A stretch of 64,000 bases of DNA from Petunia secreta. Lineage: Eukaryota; Streptophyta; Magnoliopsida; Solanales; Solanaceae. Positions within the stretch are counted from its first letter, which is position 1, and every line of letters starts with the position of its first letter. This document shows positions 10,261 through 23,557 of the stretch, piece by piece. The position numbers and the translations under genes were made by a program. The stretch spans positions 36,093,501 to 36,157,500 of the forward strand of contig JARKIP010000005.1 in assembly GCA_029990175.1 (NCBI GenBank), given 5' to 3'. The notes beneath the pieces were generated by a model. That model searched no databases. It saw nothing but the letters and a program-made list of their open reading frames with translations, and was not told the DNA's origin.

Positions 10261-12019
10261 ATTTTAGTTTTGTTGGTTCAGAAAGTTAAGTCAATCAATC
10301 ATATCAATTGACCGAATCCGAATCCGAAGCCGAAGCCAACACGAGCGACGACGACGACGCGAGGCTTCCCTTCTTCTCAACCCTTTTAAGAGCTAAGAGA
10401 AGTAAATCTCTATTTAAACCCAACAAAATCCTTTTCCTCTACCAATGTGGGAGAAAGTACATTTCCCTACAAAAGAGAACCTTTTCACCTTTCCACCCAT
10501 TTCCCATTCACATTCTTCCATTAAACCCAACAGTTGTCTCAGGGCCAATTGTGCTTCTTGCATGTGATTCTCTCGTGCTAGCCAACAAGTCTTTGTTCTG
10601 ATTTTTTTCTGATACAACTCGACTCAGGCTTAACTTGGAAAACCTCCTAATTGGTGGGGGGATGCATAGATTGAGTGGATGGGAGATTGAGAGTTGGAGC
10701 TCTGAGTGGAAGAAGTACAAAAGAAGAGGCTTGGGAGAAGCCTGAAGAGGAATCGGGATCGTGGATCGAGATATCTATTTGATTCTTTAAAGCTACAATA
10801 GATGAAAATTTTGGATTACAAGTTATGACGATTATGCATTGGCTCGGACCCATTTAAAAGCACGTCTTCATTTATGAGAATCTAGTCTAAAGACAAGAAG
10901 TGACTTTTGAGACATTGAAAAATTTCACTCTTTTCTACACAAGCATTATCACGAAAAACTTTTTGCCGTGTAGAACTTTAGGTTGAAACCAACATACCGC
11001 TATTAAAAGGAAAAAGGAACCTTAGATTACAATTTGTGTTTTCAAGGAGGTAGATAGGATATTATAATTGCAAAAATATAATAATGTTTATGCCTCAAAA
11101 TTGCTTAATAGGTTAAATAGATAAATTATAAAAGGGGTTACAAGCAACAAAGTAAATACAAGGGAACAACGATGAAAGTAGAGAAAATAGAGATTGTATT
11201 CCTTGAGAGTAGGCGGATTCTTGGAGAATTGCTTGAAGGTCAATTCAATAGGGGAGAGGGGTATTTATAATTATAAGTTTACCCTAACCCTAATTATGGT
11301 AAAATACAACGACAATAGGCCTTGGGCCTATTTATTCAAGGTGGTTGTACTAATTAACCCTAACTAGGAGACTGTAAACCTAAGGCGGCGGGATGTATAC
11401 CTTACGACCCTGAGTCTGATAAAAAATCGTGGCTATAGGGCAAACGTATATCCTCGTTGCTCGGTGACTTGTATGAGCAAGTCTAGTCTCAGCCAGCTGG
11501 ACTCATATTCCCGTATTGTAGGTGGTGTATTTTTACCTATACAGTTAGTCCTCCAACTTGCTGAGTGCTGATGCAAGCGGCCAAGAAGTGAGAAAGGTGT
11601 GATAGAAAACGTAAAGGCCTGAGCAAACCCGATACACGCCCCCGTCTCTTTGCCTGCTTCGCATTAATTATAGTACTCGAGTACAGTGACGTGCAACGTT
11701 GTGATTTCTGGAATACCCCGATGTTATTTACCTCGTAGGCCATAATTACCATGATCCCCACATCTATAGACTATTCACTTGCCTTTTAGGACTCTTCCCA
11801 ATGTTTTATGTATGCATCGGAGTACTGATCCGTTCGCTATTTACCTTCATACTTCTTCCTTACTCAAGTTCTTTTATTTCATACTAGAACTCTTTCTCTC
11901 TCAAACCTTTTTACTTCTCAATGGCACACAAAACTAACTTCCTTTGTAAGAGCTTCAGAGCCTAAGAATACATTCCTTTAGTCATTAACCATTAAAAAGA
12001 CGGCAAGCTACTAGTGCAA
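10261..12019. other. No gene seen; old non-coding DNA
   Basis: AT-rich sequence with only short, unsupported frames. 10300-10600 contains a CGACGACGACGACGCGAGG word and an AATGTGGGAG word of the kind seen in copia LTRs, so it may still be LTR-derived. Near 11270 the minus strand carries TATAAATA followed by a pyrimidine-rich stretch, which might be the promoter of another old LTR. No partner repeat for either was found in the window. Confidence 0.4.
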
Positions 12020-13428
12020 ACGCCCAAACAAGAGGATGAAAATGATAGTGTATCTATCGAATCTTATCCCTATATCGTCCAACCTGATGATCTTCCCTGT
12101 ATCAGGCTGGATTGTGGTTAGAGGTCCAGTCTGCATATCATTATCCCTACTGCGATGAAAAGAATCTCCACTCAACGTGTTGGTTACTCATTTGTCCATA
12201 CGTATCCTTTTACAGTTCGTTTTGAACGCCCACTTGATCGTTAAAGATATATGACGGTAGTACAATATTTGTTTGGGCCAAGTCGGGCCTTTCATTTGGT
12301 GTCTAATTATTGTTCTTAATCATTTGGCCACTCATGTTGGTCTGGACTTCTCTCTCTGGCACCTTCATGCCTTGTACTCTCCTCGCCTGCTCAAGTCGGG
12401 TATGCTGAACTATAAGAGGAAGGGGAGGAAAGGCATCGTCTCCAATAGTGAATATTACAAGGACCGTAGTTGCTGCTACCGATATGTGGTTGTGCATACC
12501 CCATGAATTGTTTCATATGTCCCCTTTCCAGAGCTCTTTACAGGAACTGTAAGTTTCTATGCATTAGTTCTGCTTTGTACTGATTATTATTCCTTATGCT
12601 AAATCCCATCGTTTTCTAGTGAATCTCGTGACTAATTTCCCAATCTCTCATGATGCCCTAGCTGAATGGGTCACCATGATTTTTGCAAAGAACCCTGCGA
12701 AAACAATGAACTTTCCGACCCTGGCCAACATGAATAATTGGCCGGCGAAGGACCACAGTACATCATTTCTTTATAGCGATCGTGGGTCTTCTATTTCTTA
12801 TGCGCCTGATCTTTCTTCTTCTTTCAGGCTTCTCCCGCTGTCTAATGCCCATGTTTGGAGGAGATCCCTATTCCTGCTCCATATATTGCCCCTTTGCCCA
12901 ACGCACTAGCCTCTAGAGGGAGGGTCGTCAAACGGGCCAACATCTCGCTCCTCAAAGAGGAAAAGATCAAGTAAGTTCGAAAAAGTTGTCATTGTTGATG
13001 CTCCCCTGGTGGTATAGGATCCTGAAGTCCCCCGGGCGACTGAGCTTGAGGTTGTTAATCCTCCTGCTACCCCTGGCTCCATAGTTTCTTCTCCACATGC
13101 CTCTTCTTTCGCAAGCGCAGGCACCTTATTGATGTAAGCTCTAAGGCTAAATAGGAGGTTGACACGGAGAATGAGATTGTCACTCCAGTAGAAAACCTTG
13201 AGGCTCTAGTTCCACCTATGACATGCTTCCACCTTTTCCTTACTAGTTTGCTATTTTTTGCTTTCCGCTAAAAATATTTCCTTAAATGCATCTAGATTCA
13301 GCCACAGCATCCCAAGCCCCTTAGTCATCTGATCCCCCATTCCAGCGTCGTCTGGCGAAAGAGATAACTAAAGCTAGCTCTACTGCCGTGTACGCGGGGC
13401 CATTGAGACTAAGGCTGGCAGAGCTGCC
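12020..13428 (+). pseudogene. Decayed coding remnant, left part (split by element C)
   Basis: Protein-like fragments appear on the plus strand in changing frames: a HLATHVGLDFSLWHLHALYS segment near 12320-12380, then EWVTMIFAKNPAKTMNF near 12660-12710, then a Lys/Ser-rich patch (SSKRKRSSKFEKVVIVDAP) near 12945-13005. Intron-like boundaries are present (CTGTAAGT near 12548, TTTTCTAG near 12620). The style resembles gag-like or plant-mobile-domain-like proteins that litter some asterid genomes, but I cannot name the family with confidence. The same remnant seems to continue after element C, at 28321. Confidence 0.35.
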
Positions 13429-14196
13429 TGGTGCAAGCTAACTTGAAGAAGCTTAGCAAACGAGCCAAGAACAGCAGAAAGTAAAAGCGATAAAGTAAAG
13501 ATAGAAGCTAGACAAATCTAAGCTTCGATCCAAACAAACCCAAGGAACAAGTCTTGAGGTCACTCGGCTTGAAAAATAAAGAATCACCTAAGACTACGAA
13601 ATAATCCTCAAGATGACATCAAGCTTCCTGCAAATTGAATGATCAAAGAAGAAAATATTCAAACGAATCCACCGATTGACCCAAGTTCTTTAACAATTCC
13701 TACGACGGGATTCGGGTCATGACAGAGACTCAAAAGCACTCGGCTTATCACTCAATATTCAAAACGAACTAGATAAAATGAACTATGCTAAGAGGTTTAT
13801 ATAGACATCCCCAAGGCTAAGCTACTAAATGGTCACAGTCGACCAATAAAACAAGGCCATGCAGGGCCGAAGTGATGTACTCGGGCGCTCTTGACTTGTG
13901 TTCGGTCGCTCAGCCTCGGCACAATGAAAATGACGCTCTCTTGCCTCGGGCACAGTTGTAGCCCTTGGGTCACTCATTGATCGGCGTCGTTGATTGGCAT
14001 TCAGTCACTTCCATTTTTGGGCACGAGCTTGCAGATGTAGCTTTCATATCTCAAGCTCGACTACTCAGCTTACGAGCGGATGCTTTCTCCCAGTCACGCC
14101 AGCTTGATGTGAACATCATGCAAAAGCTTGGCTTGGCTTCGTGTTACTGGCCTCGATGGGTGGAACACTTGATTAGCACGGACACGAGCTGCATCA
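13429..14196 (-). repeat. 3' LTR of element C
   Basis: 768 bp, paired with 27552-28320. It carries the TATA context GTTTATATAGA (about 13797) and a degenerate dyad GGTCAC-AG-TCGACC at 13831-13844. The first 100 bp or so on the minus strand still read as the polyprotein tail (RPVTRSQAKLLHDVH). Confidence 0.88.
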
Positions 14197-16803
14197 TCCT
14201 CCTCTTCTTGAGAAGATTTCGTTCTCGAAATCGAGTCCTCTTCAGTCTCCGGTGCTTGGCCTACAACACAAGGAGTTAAGTCAAGCAACATTAAAGGTGT
14301 TGGATGCATTATACTCACTTGGGAGGTCAATCACGTAGGCATTGTTGTTGATCTTGCTTAACACTTGGAACGGACCATCCCCCCTCGCAGCCAACTTCCC
14401 TTTTCTTTGGTCCGGGAACCTCTCTTTTTTAAAGTGAACCCAAACCTAATCTCTCTTCTTTTATTCCAATTTCTTTTGCCCCTTGTTTTTTTTTTTTTTT
14501 TGGACTTTGGCATAAGCTTCCTCAATTCTTTACTTTGGCATATAGCTCGAGCAAAGTAGTAACGCGGCGTTTACCTTCAAAATCAATAACAACATCTCGA
14601 GGCAACGGGGTTACATCAAGTGGAATCAAAGGGTTAAAACCATACACACTCAAAGAAAGTCATTCCAATAATTCGCTGCACAGTATGGTTGTATGCGAAT
14701 TCCATCTCGGGCAAATGGTCTGCCCAGTTTCCGGCCTTACCTTTGGTCATAGCTCGAAGTGGAGCTCCCAAGGTTCGATTGACTATCTCGGTCTGTCCAT
14801 CAGTCTGAGGATGGTGAGACGTCGAGAATAGTAATTTGGTGCCAAGGGCACCCCACAGACATTTCCAAAAATGACTCAAGAATTTTACGTCTCGGTCACT
14901 CATAATAGTACGAGGCACAACATGCAATTTTAGCACATTAGAAATAAACAAAGTAGCTACATGTGCATCATCACATTTCTTTCAAGGGATAAAGTGAGCC
15001 ATTTTGGAAAAAATGGTTGACTACGACAAAGATGCTATCATGTCGACCCCCAGATCTCAGTAACACCATAACAAAATCCATGGATATATCAACCCATGGT
15101 CAATCAGGAATGGGTAACGGAGTGTACAAACCATAAAGGTTGGACCTCGATTTAGCTTTCTTGCAATCCAAACAGGCATTGCAAAGCTTTTCCACATCTC
15201 TTCGCATTTTGGGCCAGTGAAACTGCTCGATTAAGATACCAAGAGTTTTATCGACACCGAAGTGTCCCATTAAGCCACCAGGGTAAGCTTCTCGAACCAA
15301 AAGCTCTCTCCAAGATGACACCGGCACACAAAATCTCCCCTTTTTAAAGAGATAGCCATCATTCTACTGATACTTGTCAACTTTTCGGCCACTCAAGATA
15401 GCATCATGGACGTTCTTAAGCTTGGGGTCGTGTTCATACTCTTGATGCTTTTGAACCCCATTAATCTCAAAGTGAGAGTGGTCGCTATGGCGAATTTCCT
15501 CATAGCGCATCGGCCACAACATTGTCTTTATCCTTCTTATAATAAATTACATAGGGAAAGATCTCAATGAATTCTACTAACTAGGAATGCCGCCGGCTCA
15601 ACTTCTCTTGGCCTCGTAGATGTTTCAAAGATTCATGATCACTTTTAATCACAAACTCATGGGGCCATAGATAATGTTGCCAATGAGCGAGTGCTCGAAC
15701 GAGGGCATACAATTTCTTGTCATACGTAGAGTAGTTCATAGTTGCACCCTTAAGCTTTTCACTGAAGTAAGAGATCGGCTTCGCTTATTGCATAAGCACT
15801 TCTCCGATCCCAACTCCAGACGCATCATATTCAACCTCAAACGCTTTGCCGAAGTAAGGGAGTTGCAATAATGGGGCAGAGCTTAGCCTTCATTTCAACT
15901 CTTGGAAAGCCCTCTGTTGGGACTCTACCTATACAAACGGATGGTCTTTCTTTACCAGCTCGATCAAAGGAGCTGCCACGGTGCTAAAGTCATGGACAAA
16001 CATCCTATAGAAACTAGCTAACCCATGAGTCACAGAACTAGGGGTCGGACAATCTCTGATTGCTTCGACTTTAAACTCATCCACTTCAACACCACTAGCA
16101 CTCACAACAAATCTAAGAAAGACTACACGCTCGACACAAAGGGCACACTTCTTGAAATTAGCATACAACTTCTCACTTCTAAGTGTGTCAAGCACAAGCC
16201 TTAAGTGTTTGGCATGTTCATCCACATATTTACTATAAACAAGTATGTCATCGAAATACACAACAACAAACTTATTTATAAACAGTTTAAGGACATGGTT
16301 CATCAATCGCATGAAAGTGCTCTGGGCATTAGAGAGGCCAAATGGCATCACTAACCATTCATAGAGACCAAATTTACTCTTGAATGCAGTTTTCCACTCA
16401 TCGCCCGATTTTATTCAGATTTGGTGGTAACTGGACCTGAGGTCTATCTTTGAAAAGCAAGAAGAACACTCAATTCATCAAGCATGTTATCTAATCGAGG
16501 AATAGGATGATGATATTTTACCATCATCTTGTTGACTGCTCGGCAATCAACACACATTCGTATGTTCCATCTTTCTTTAGGACAAGGATAATAAGAATGG
16601 CGCTCGGACTCAAGCTCTCTCGAACCAATTCTTTGTTCAGAAACTCATACACTTACCATTGGAGCTCTTTAGTGTCTTCGAGATTACACCGGTAGGCTGG
16701 TTTGTTGGGGATTTGAGACCCCAGGATGAAGTCAATTTGGTGCTCAATTCCCCTCAACGGGGCAAATCCACCTAGCATTTCTTCAGGGAACATGTCGTTG
16801 AAG
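14197..16803 (-). pseudogene. Element C pol (reverse transcriptase, RNase H, integrase), decayed
   Basis: Read on the minus strand from 16803. Fragments of the reverse transcriptase N-terminus come first, then MPFGLSNAQSTFMRLMN and the active site VVYFDD (about 16250-16262). RNase H is only recognisable in pieces (about 15900-15500). The integrase zinc-binding segment follows (GHFGVDKTLGIL ... CNACLDCKKAKS, about 15270-15150), then the core with SDRDVKF and HPQTDGQTE (about 14910-14780), and a C-terminal tail that enters the LTR. Several frameshifts and stops (for example between 14951 and 15100) make it inactive. The purine tract at 14197-14212 reads AAGAAGAGGAGGA on the minus strand. Confidence 0.82.
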
Positions 16804-16808
16804 TCCTG

Positions 16809-17506
16809 TGATGCCGGGAAACCCGTCACTAGACCCTTCACCCGGAGTGAAGCCAAGAAGGTTCAAGAGGTGCATTTGTACTTAGAGAGGAGGGGCCTTG
16901 AAGATGGAAGCGATCGGAAGCCGTACCGGATGATCAAGGCGCAAGCACCAAGCCTAGAAGGCTCAGACACCCCGCCCAGCATTTCAGGCGCTCCGCCCTG
17001 AGGAGGCCATGCTGAGGTGCTCCGCCCACCTTTGGGGCGCCCCGCCTGGGCCACCCCACTGATAAAATTGGCGGGCGCTCCGCCCCAAAAGATGAAGCAC
17101 GGGATTTTGCTTGGTGTTATGTTTATTTTGACCCTACGTGGTCTTTTATCTCTAAGCCTAAGTGTTGGCACTCTAGACCTTTCACAAAGTGTCTAAAAAC
17201 ATCTATAAATAGCTAGATAGCTTATTTCTTTCATTAGCTAACTTTGATGATTAAAGAACCTTATTAAGAGTTGAACTCTTTGTTGAATGAAAACCTTTGA
17301 TGGGACTTGTTCTTTCTCTAGTGGATCTAGATGAACTCCAATCCCCCCGACCATTCTACTTGCGTGCTTACGTTAGCTCGAGGGTAGGTGTTCTTGACAT
17401 TCTCTCAGGGTGTAACGGAATGAGTTCTTCGTTGCTACTTGAGATTATCGATCGATTTACGTCTCGCTCTTTATCTTGTTTACTTTTCCACATTTTCCCT
17501 ACATCA
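16809..17506 (+). repeat. 5' LTR of element B
   Basis: 698 bp. The first 190 bp repeat the polyprotein tail (TRPFTRSEAKKVQEVHLYL). A GC-rich cassette with GGCGCTCCGCC-type dyads lies at 16968-17087, a CTACGTGG box near 17123 and a TATA box at 17204-17211. Confidence 0.93.
17204..17211 (+). promoter_or_regulatory. Element B TATA box
   Basis: TATAAATA; the same site in the 3' LTR is 23953-23960. About 75 bp upstream is a conserved ACGT-containing box. Confidence 0.6.
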
Positions 17507-17508
17507 TT

Positions 17509-17520
17509 TGGTATCAGAGC
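17509..17520 (+). other. Primer-binding site of element B, initiator-Met tRNA
   Basis: TGGTATCAGAGC, 2 nt after the LTR end; the usual primer for plant chromoviruses. Confidence 0.9.
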
Positions 17521-18711
17521 AAGGCTCGGGTTTTGTTTTTACAAACCCCCGATCCTTGGTTCTTCGTGTCTAGTATCTTCTTTTAGTTTTCTTGTTGTTG
17601 AAGTTATTAGAATGAAGAAAAACACAAAAAAAAATAGAAAAGTGAAATAATCCAAAAATTGTCGTAACTTTTTGGTGTGATCGATTCGTGTTATGGGTGT
17701 TATAGATTATTGATCCTTGTTGAAAACCCGTTGTTTTGATACCAAAAACTCGTGGTTTGGATTGGAATCACGAGATTTGAAATTTTGAAAACCCCAAAAT
17801 TGTTAAACCCTTGTTCTTGATGAATTTGATTGATTCTTGGGTTGTTTGATTGTGGGGTTGTGGAATTGATTACCGGGGTTTTTTCTTCATTGAAAAACGA
17901 ACAAATTGAAACAAATTTCGTGTGATTTGGAGTTCGGTAACATCGAGTTTGAAGAATCGAAATCCACCTTGAACCATTTTGAAACCTTTGTTGAAGCCCC
18001 AACTTGAAACTTTGAATCATGATTGTGCCTTGTTTTTTGGTTGTTTGGGTGTGAAAATCATTGGGGTTTGAAGGTTATATCAATATTCAACTTTGGGTAC
18101 CTTGAATTTGTGCAAAACACGTTGGAATTAACCCAAAATTTGGATTGAAATCGAAGAACACGGAGTTGAAAACCCAGGCACCCTTCGCCCAGGCGCTCCG
18201 CCCACCTGTTGGGCGCTCCACCTGACCACCCTCACTGGTGGTTTTTGGTAGGCACTCCGCCCCACATCACTGGGCGCTCCGCCGGACCCCTGAAGGTTGG
18301 GAATTGGGTAGTTTCTTCTAGGTTTTTCTTGTTTCTTTGTTTGCCTAACCTCTAACTAGTGCCTATCTAAGTAATCTTCCTACTTAATTGTCACTAGTCC
18401 TTTAAGCTTTTAGGAGATTCGTGCATTAGTTGGAGAGTAGAACTCCAAGAAGATTCGTAGAACCTTTTGATTCGAGTCCTTACTTCAAAGTGCCTAGCAT
18501 TCATTGAGTCCCATTAACTCCACTCACCCCGGAGTGTGCTTGACTCATGAATAGTTTGGTTGAGTTGAGGGATTGCTAATCATCTACGTGAAGCTTTGGA
18601 ACTACAAGTCGAGTGAAATATCCACCACCACTAAACGAGTGAACCGAGTGAAACACAAGTGAGGGAGTGTGTGAGGTGATTTCACTAACGTTTGTTCTTT
18701 TTGTAGGTACA
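17521..18711 (+). other. Element B leader: hairpin, A-rich tract, GC cassette
   Basis: About 1.2 kb without coding frames. 17523-17555 can fold: GGCTCGGG against CCCCGATCC with TTTG/CAAA extending the stem. An A-rich tract follows at about 17607-17650. A GC-rich array of GGCGCTCCGCC-like dyads sits at 18173-18290, repeating the cassette found in the LTR. Confidence 0.7.
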
Positions 18712-21700
18712 ATGGCCAACCAAGGTCAAGATTTCATAAAGGATGCCTTGGCTAATCTTCTTGCCAAGATGGATATCATGAAACAAAGGATTGAGTCTCT
18801 TGAAAAAGGGGCCTCAAGTACCCAAGGTGATCAAGGGACCCCGAGTGTCCAAGTTGAGAAAGGGACCCCGAGTGTCCAAATTGAGACCAGTGAGGGCTCA
18901 AGTAGTCCTACCTTTACCCCGGAACAAGTTGTTGAGTTGCTTAATCAACAACAGGTAAAGGAAGATCGTGAGAGGATTGATCAAGTGTTGGGCAATACCC
19001 AACGAACGGGCATTCCCTGTATTTTGGACAACCCCCTAAGAAACATTCCACTTCAAAGACCCATTTGAAATGTCCAAGCTCTTGAGCATGTCAATGAAGC
19101 TCAAGAAGGGGAGGAAGCCGAGTATAGTGATGAGGCTTATGGGTATGATGATCACTATCAACCAAGGCGAGGTATGAATTGGGGTCGAAATGTGGATAGG
19201 GGTAGAGGTCGAGGTCGAGGGCCACCCATGGGGTATGTTAGAGGGAATGCTAGAAGGGAGTATGGTAGTTATGAAGATCACTATGGAGGCCAACCGGAGC
19301 CTTACCGTGGAGGTCGTGACAACACCAACCTCAATAGTTTGAAGCTCAATCTTCCAATCTTCAAGGGAAATTGTGATCCGGAGGCCTACATTGAATTGGT
19401 ACTACTCATGGAAAGGATGTTTGACTCAAATGAGATGTACGATGAAAAAGAAAGGTACTTATGCTATTTCATCCTTTGATTCCGATGCATCTACTTGGTG
19501 GGAATCCATCAAGAGATCAAGGAGGAGAGCGGGAATCCCCGTGAATGTGACTTGGAATGACTTGAAAGGTCTCATGAGTATCAAGTACATCACTCCTAGG
19601 TATTGTCAAGAGCAACTCAAGAAGCTTTATGATCTAAAGCAAGGTGTCAAGACGGTTCGTGAGTATTATGATGAGTTTGAGAAGACTCGAATGGATTTGG
19701 ATATGGACACCGAAGATGAGGAACAAGCCGTGATCCGTTTCAAGAATGGCTTGAGCTATGGTATAGCTTCACAATTGAGATTGCATGCTTATCTTTCACT
19801 TCAAGAAATCCTTGATGCCGCACTTGAAGCCGAGCAATGGCTTAAAGATGAAAAGTCCAACCGTTACAAGAGCAACACTTCCACTTCCTTGAGCAAACTA
19901 AAGGAATGGAAAACTTCTACTCTTAATGAAAGATTCCCAAATGCAAGTGGTGCAATGCTAGCAAAGATGTGAAGAAGCCGTATGAGAAGTACACACCTAA
20001 TGTGGGAGGTAACTCTAAAACCCAATTAAATGCTCCTACTTCTTCTTCTATTCAATGCCACAAGTGCAAAGGGTATGGTCACTTTGCTAAAGAGTTTCCT
20101 ACGAAAAGGACCATGGTTGTTGTTGGTAATGATGCTTATGAACTAGAGAGTGAGCCGGAGGATGAGGGGGTAGAGGGTGATGAGGTGGATACGGTGGAGG
20201 ATGATGATCCTCATACTTTTCTAGTGGTGAGGAGGAGTTTAGGTGCCATGATTGTGGAGGATAGTGAGACCTTGCAAAGGGAAAATCTCTTTCATGCTAG
20301 ATGCCGAGTCATGGGTGTTGTTTGCTCTATGATCATTGACTCGAGAAGTTGTGCTAATGTTGTGAGTCAATCACTTATTACCCAATTGAAATTGCCTACC
20401 TTGAAACACCCCAAACCATATCGATTGCAATGGCTTAGTGAGAGTGGGGAGCTAAAGATGGTGAAGCAAGCAATGATTAAATTCAAAATGGGTAGCTATG
20501 TGGATGAACACATGTTTGACATGGTACCTATGCAAGCATGCCACCTTCTATTTGGAAGGCCTTGGCAATTTGATAGACATGTGGTTCATGATGGTCGTGT
20601 CAACACTTACACGGTCAAACATGAAAGAAGGAAATTTGTGCTTAAACCCTTAACTCCCAAGCAAGTAAGTGAGAATTACAAGCGAATGAGGGAGTTAAGA
20701 GAGGCGGCAAAGGCTAAGTCAGTTGTGGAGACTAGTCCTTTGGCCGAAAGCTTGGTGGCAATCCCACCATCTTCTACCGGTAGCATATGTGCCATGATGC
20801 AACCGGGTGAACTTTTGAGAGAAAATGATGGCAACAAGCTACTCCTTTGCCTAGTGCATAAAGGTATGATTCTTACATCCGATGTTAATTCTTTAACTAA
20901 CCCTTTACCTAGTGCAATTGAGAATGTTTTGAAGGTATTTGAAGACATGTTCCCGGAAGAAATGCCGAGTGGTCTTCCTCCATTGAGGGGGATAGAACAC
21001 CAAATTGATATTATCCCGGGGTCTCAAATTCCAAACAAACCGGTTTATAGGAGCAATCCGGAGGACACAAGAGAATTGCAAAAGCAAGTTGATGAATTGC
21101 TCACTAAAGGCTTGGTGAGGGAAAGCTCGAGTCCTTGTGCCGTGCCCGTGATCCTTGTTCCCAAAAAAGATGGCACTTGGAGAATGTGCGTTGATTGCCG
21201 AGCCGTGACTAAGATAATGGTAAAGTACCGTCATCCCATTCCACGACTTGATGATATGTTAGATGAATTGAGTGGTTCATGTGTCTTTACCAAAATTGAC
21301 CTTAGGTCCGGTTACCATCAAATCCGGATGAAACCCCGAGACGAATGGAAACCTGCATTCTAGACCAAGTTTGGTCTCTATGAATGGTTGGTGATGCCCT
21401 TTGGGCTCTCCAACGCACCTAGTACTTTTATGAGACTAATGAACCATGTGTTGAAACCGTTTATCAATAAGTTTGTGGTTGTCTATTTTGATGATATCTT
21501 AATTTATAGTAAGTCAATAGATGATCATGTGGGGCACTTGATTCAAGTGCTTGAAGTGCTAAGAGCCGAAAAGTTCTATGCCAATTTCAAAAAGTGTGCC
21601 TTTTGTGTGGAAAATATTATTTTCCTTGGGTTTGTTGTGAGTGCCCAAGGAGTGGAGGTGGATGAGTCCAAGGTAGAGGCCATTCGTGATTGGCCTACTC

Positions 21701-23546
21701 CTACTACCGTGACTCAAATGAGGAGCTTTTCTGGTCTTGCTAGTTTTTATAGACGATTTGTGAAAGACTTTAGCTCCATTGCCGCTCCACTCACCGAATT
21801 GGTGAAGAAGGACCAACCATTTGTGTGGGGAGAGCCTTAAGAGAAGGCCTTCCAAGAATTGAAAAGTAGGTTAAGTACCGCCCCTCTATTGCAATTGCCC
21901 GACTTTCGAAAGGCATTTGAGGTTGAATGTGATGCCTCGGGGGTGCGAATTGGTGGTGTTTTAATGCAAGATGGCAAACCCATAGCCTACTTTAGTGAGA
22001 AATGGAAAGGGGCCTCCTTGAATTACTTTACGTATGACAAGGAGTTGTATGCCCTAGTGAGAGCTCTTGCTCATTTGAAACACTACCTTTGGCCTAGGGA
22101 ATTTTTGATTAAGAGTGATCATGAGTCACTCAAACAGAAGTTGAACAAGAGGCATGCCAAGTGGGTAGAGTTCATTGAGTCTTTTCCCTATGTTGTTCAA
22201 TACAAAAAGGGGAAGGACAATGTGGTGGCGGATGCGCTTTCTAGAAAGTTTGCTCTTGCCACTACTCTCACCTCTAAGCTCATGGGTTTTGAGAGCATCA
22301 AGTTGATGTATGCTCATGACCCCAAGCTAAAGAGCATCCATGAAGCTCTAGAGAAAAGGGAGAGAGTTGAGAAATACCAATGGGTTAATGGCTATATCTT
22401 TAAAAATGGTAAAGTGTGTATACCCGAGTCCTCATGGAGAGATTGCTTGTGCAAGAGGCACATTGTGGAGGACTCATGGGTCACTTTGGTAGGGATAAAA
22501 CCTTGGCCATTCTTATGGAGCAATTCCATTAGCCAAAAATGGGGACGCATGTTGAGAGACTTTGCAATTCTTGTCTTGAGTGCAAGTATGCTAAGTCCAA
22601 ATCGAACCCCCATGGTTTGTATACCCCACTCCCCGTACCTACTAGCCCGTGGATGGATATATCAATGGACTTTGTCATGGGATTACCACAGACTAGGAGG
22701 GGACATGATAGCATTTATGTTGTCGTGGATAGGTTCTCCAAAATGGCTCACTTTATTCCATGTAAAAAGTGTGATGATGCACATTATGTTGCTTCATTGT
22801 TCATTGACAATGTGTTAAAGTTGCATGGTGTGCCTCAAACCATTGTAAGTGATAGGGACACTAAGTTCCTAAGCCATTTTTGGAGGAGTTTATAGGGAGC
22901 CCTTGGCGCCAAGCATTTGTTTTCTACGTCCCACCACCCTCAAACCGATGGGCAAACCGAGGTGGTGAACCGTACTTTGGGTGCTCTCTTAAGAGCCATG
23001 ACCCAAGGTAAGGGTAGGACTTGGATTGACAAGTTACCTCTTATGGAGTTTGCCTACAATCGCACCGTGTATAGAATGATTGGCATAACTCCATTCGAGT
23101 GTGTGTCTGGTTTTAACCCCTTGATTCCCCTTGATATAACCCATTTGCCAAGGGAAATGGTTGTTAATTTTGAAGGTAAAACTAGAGCCAAGGCTTTGGT
23201 GGAGCTACATCCTAAGGCGAGGAAGAATTTAGAGGAAGCTTATGAGAAGGTTGCCGCCAAGAAAAACAAGGCACGCAAGAAGGTGGAACTCAAGAAGGGT
23301 GACTATGTGTGGGTGCACTTCCGGAAAAAAAGGTTTCCAAACCTTAGGAAAGGGAAGTTGGCACCCCGTGGAGATGGACCCTTCCAAGTGCTCTCAAAGA
23401 TCAACAACAATGCCTATGTGGTCCACTTGCCAAGTGAGTATAATGTATCTAGCACTTTTAATGTGGCTAACTTGACTTCTCTAGTTGTAGGAGATGATGG
23501 ACCCGAGGGTGATGATTCTTGGATTTCGAGGATCAAACCTTCCTAA
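18712..23546 (+). pseudogene. Element B gag-pol polyprotein, inactivated
   Basis: Starts MANQGQDFI. Order: gag with coiled-coil-like N-terminus and Arg/Gly-rich patch (RGRGRGRGPP, 19200-19225); capsid-like helices to about 19900; zinc knuckle CHKCKGYGHFAKEF (20054-20097) whose last Cys is Phe; protease IIDSRSC (about 20334) with the active-site Gly replaced by Arg; reverse transcriptase with VVYFDD (about 21478-21495); RNase H lacking about five codons at DHESLKQKLNKRH (22130); integrase with D (22656), SDRDTKF and TDGQTEVVNR all kept. In-frame stops occur at 19066, 21361, 21838 and 22893. An extra A in the run near 19445, a shift near 19965 and another near 22450 break the frame. The TAA at 23544-23546 sits at the purine tract, where relatives read Gln and continue into the LTR. 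Confidence 0.9.
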
Positions 23547-23557
23547 GAAGGGGAGGA

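Noticed and set aside
10308..10601. 97-aa frame with an acidic run
   Set aside because: The acidic run is a GACGAC repeat in LTR-like DNA; no further support.
13429..14196. Solo LTR
   Set aside because: Its partner at 27552-28320, the purine tract and the internal pol show it is the 3' LTR of element C.
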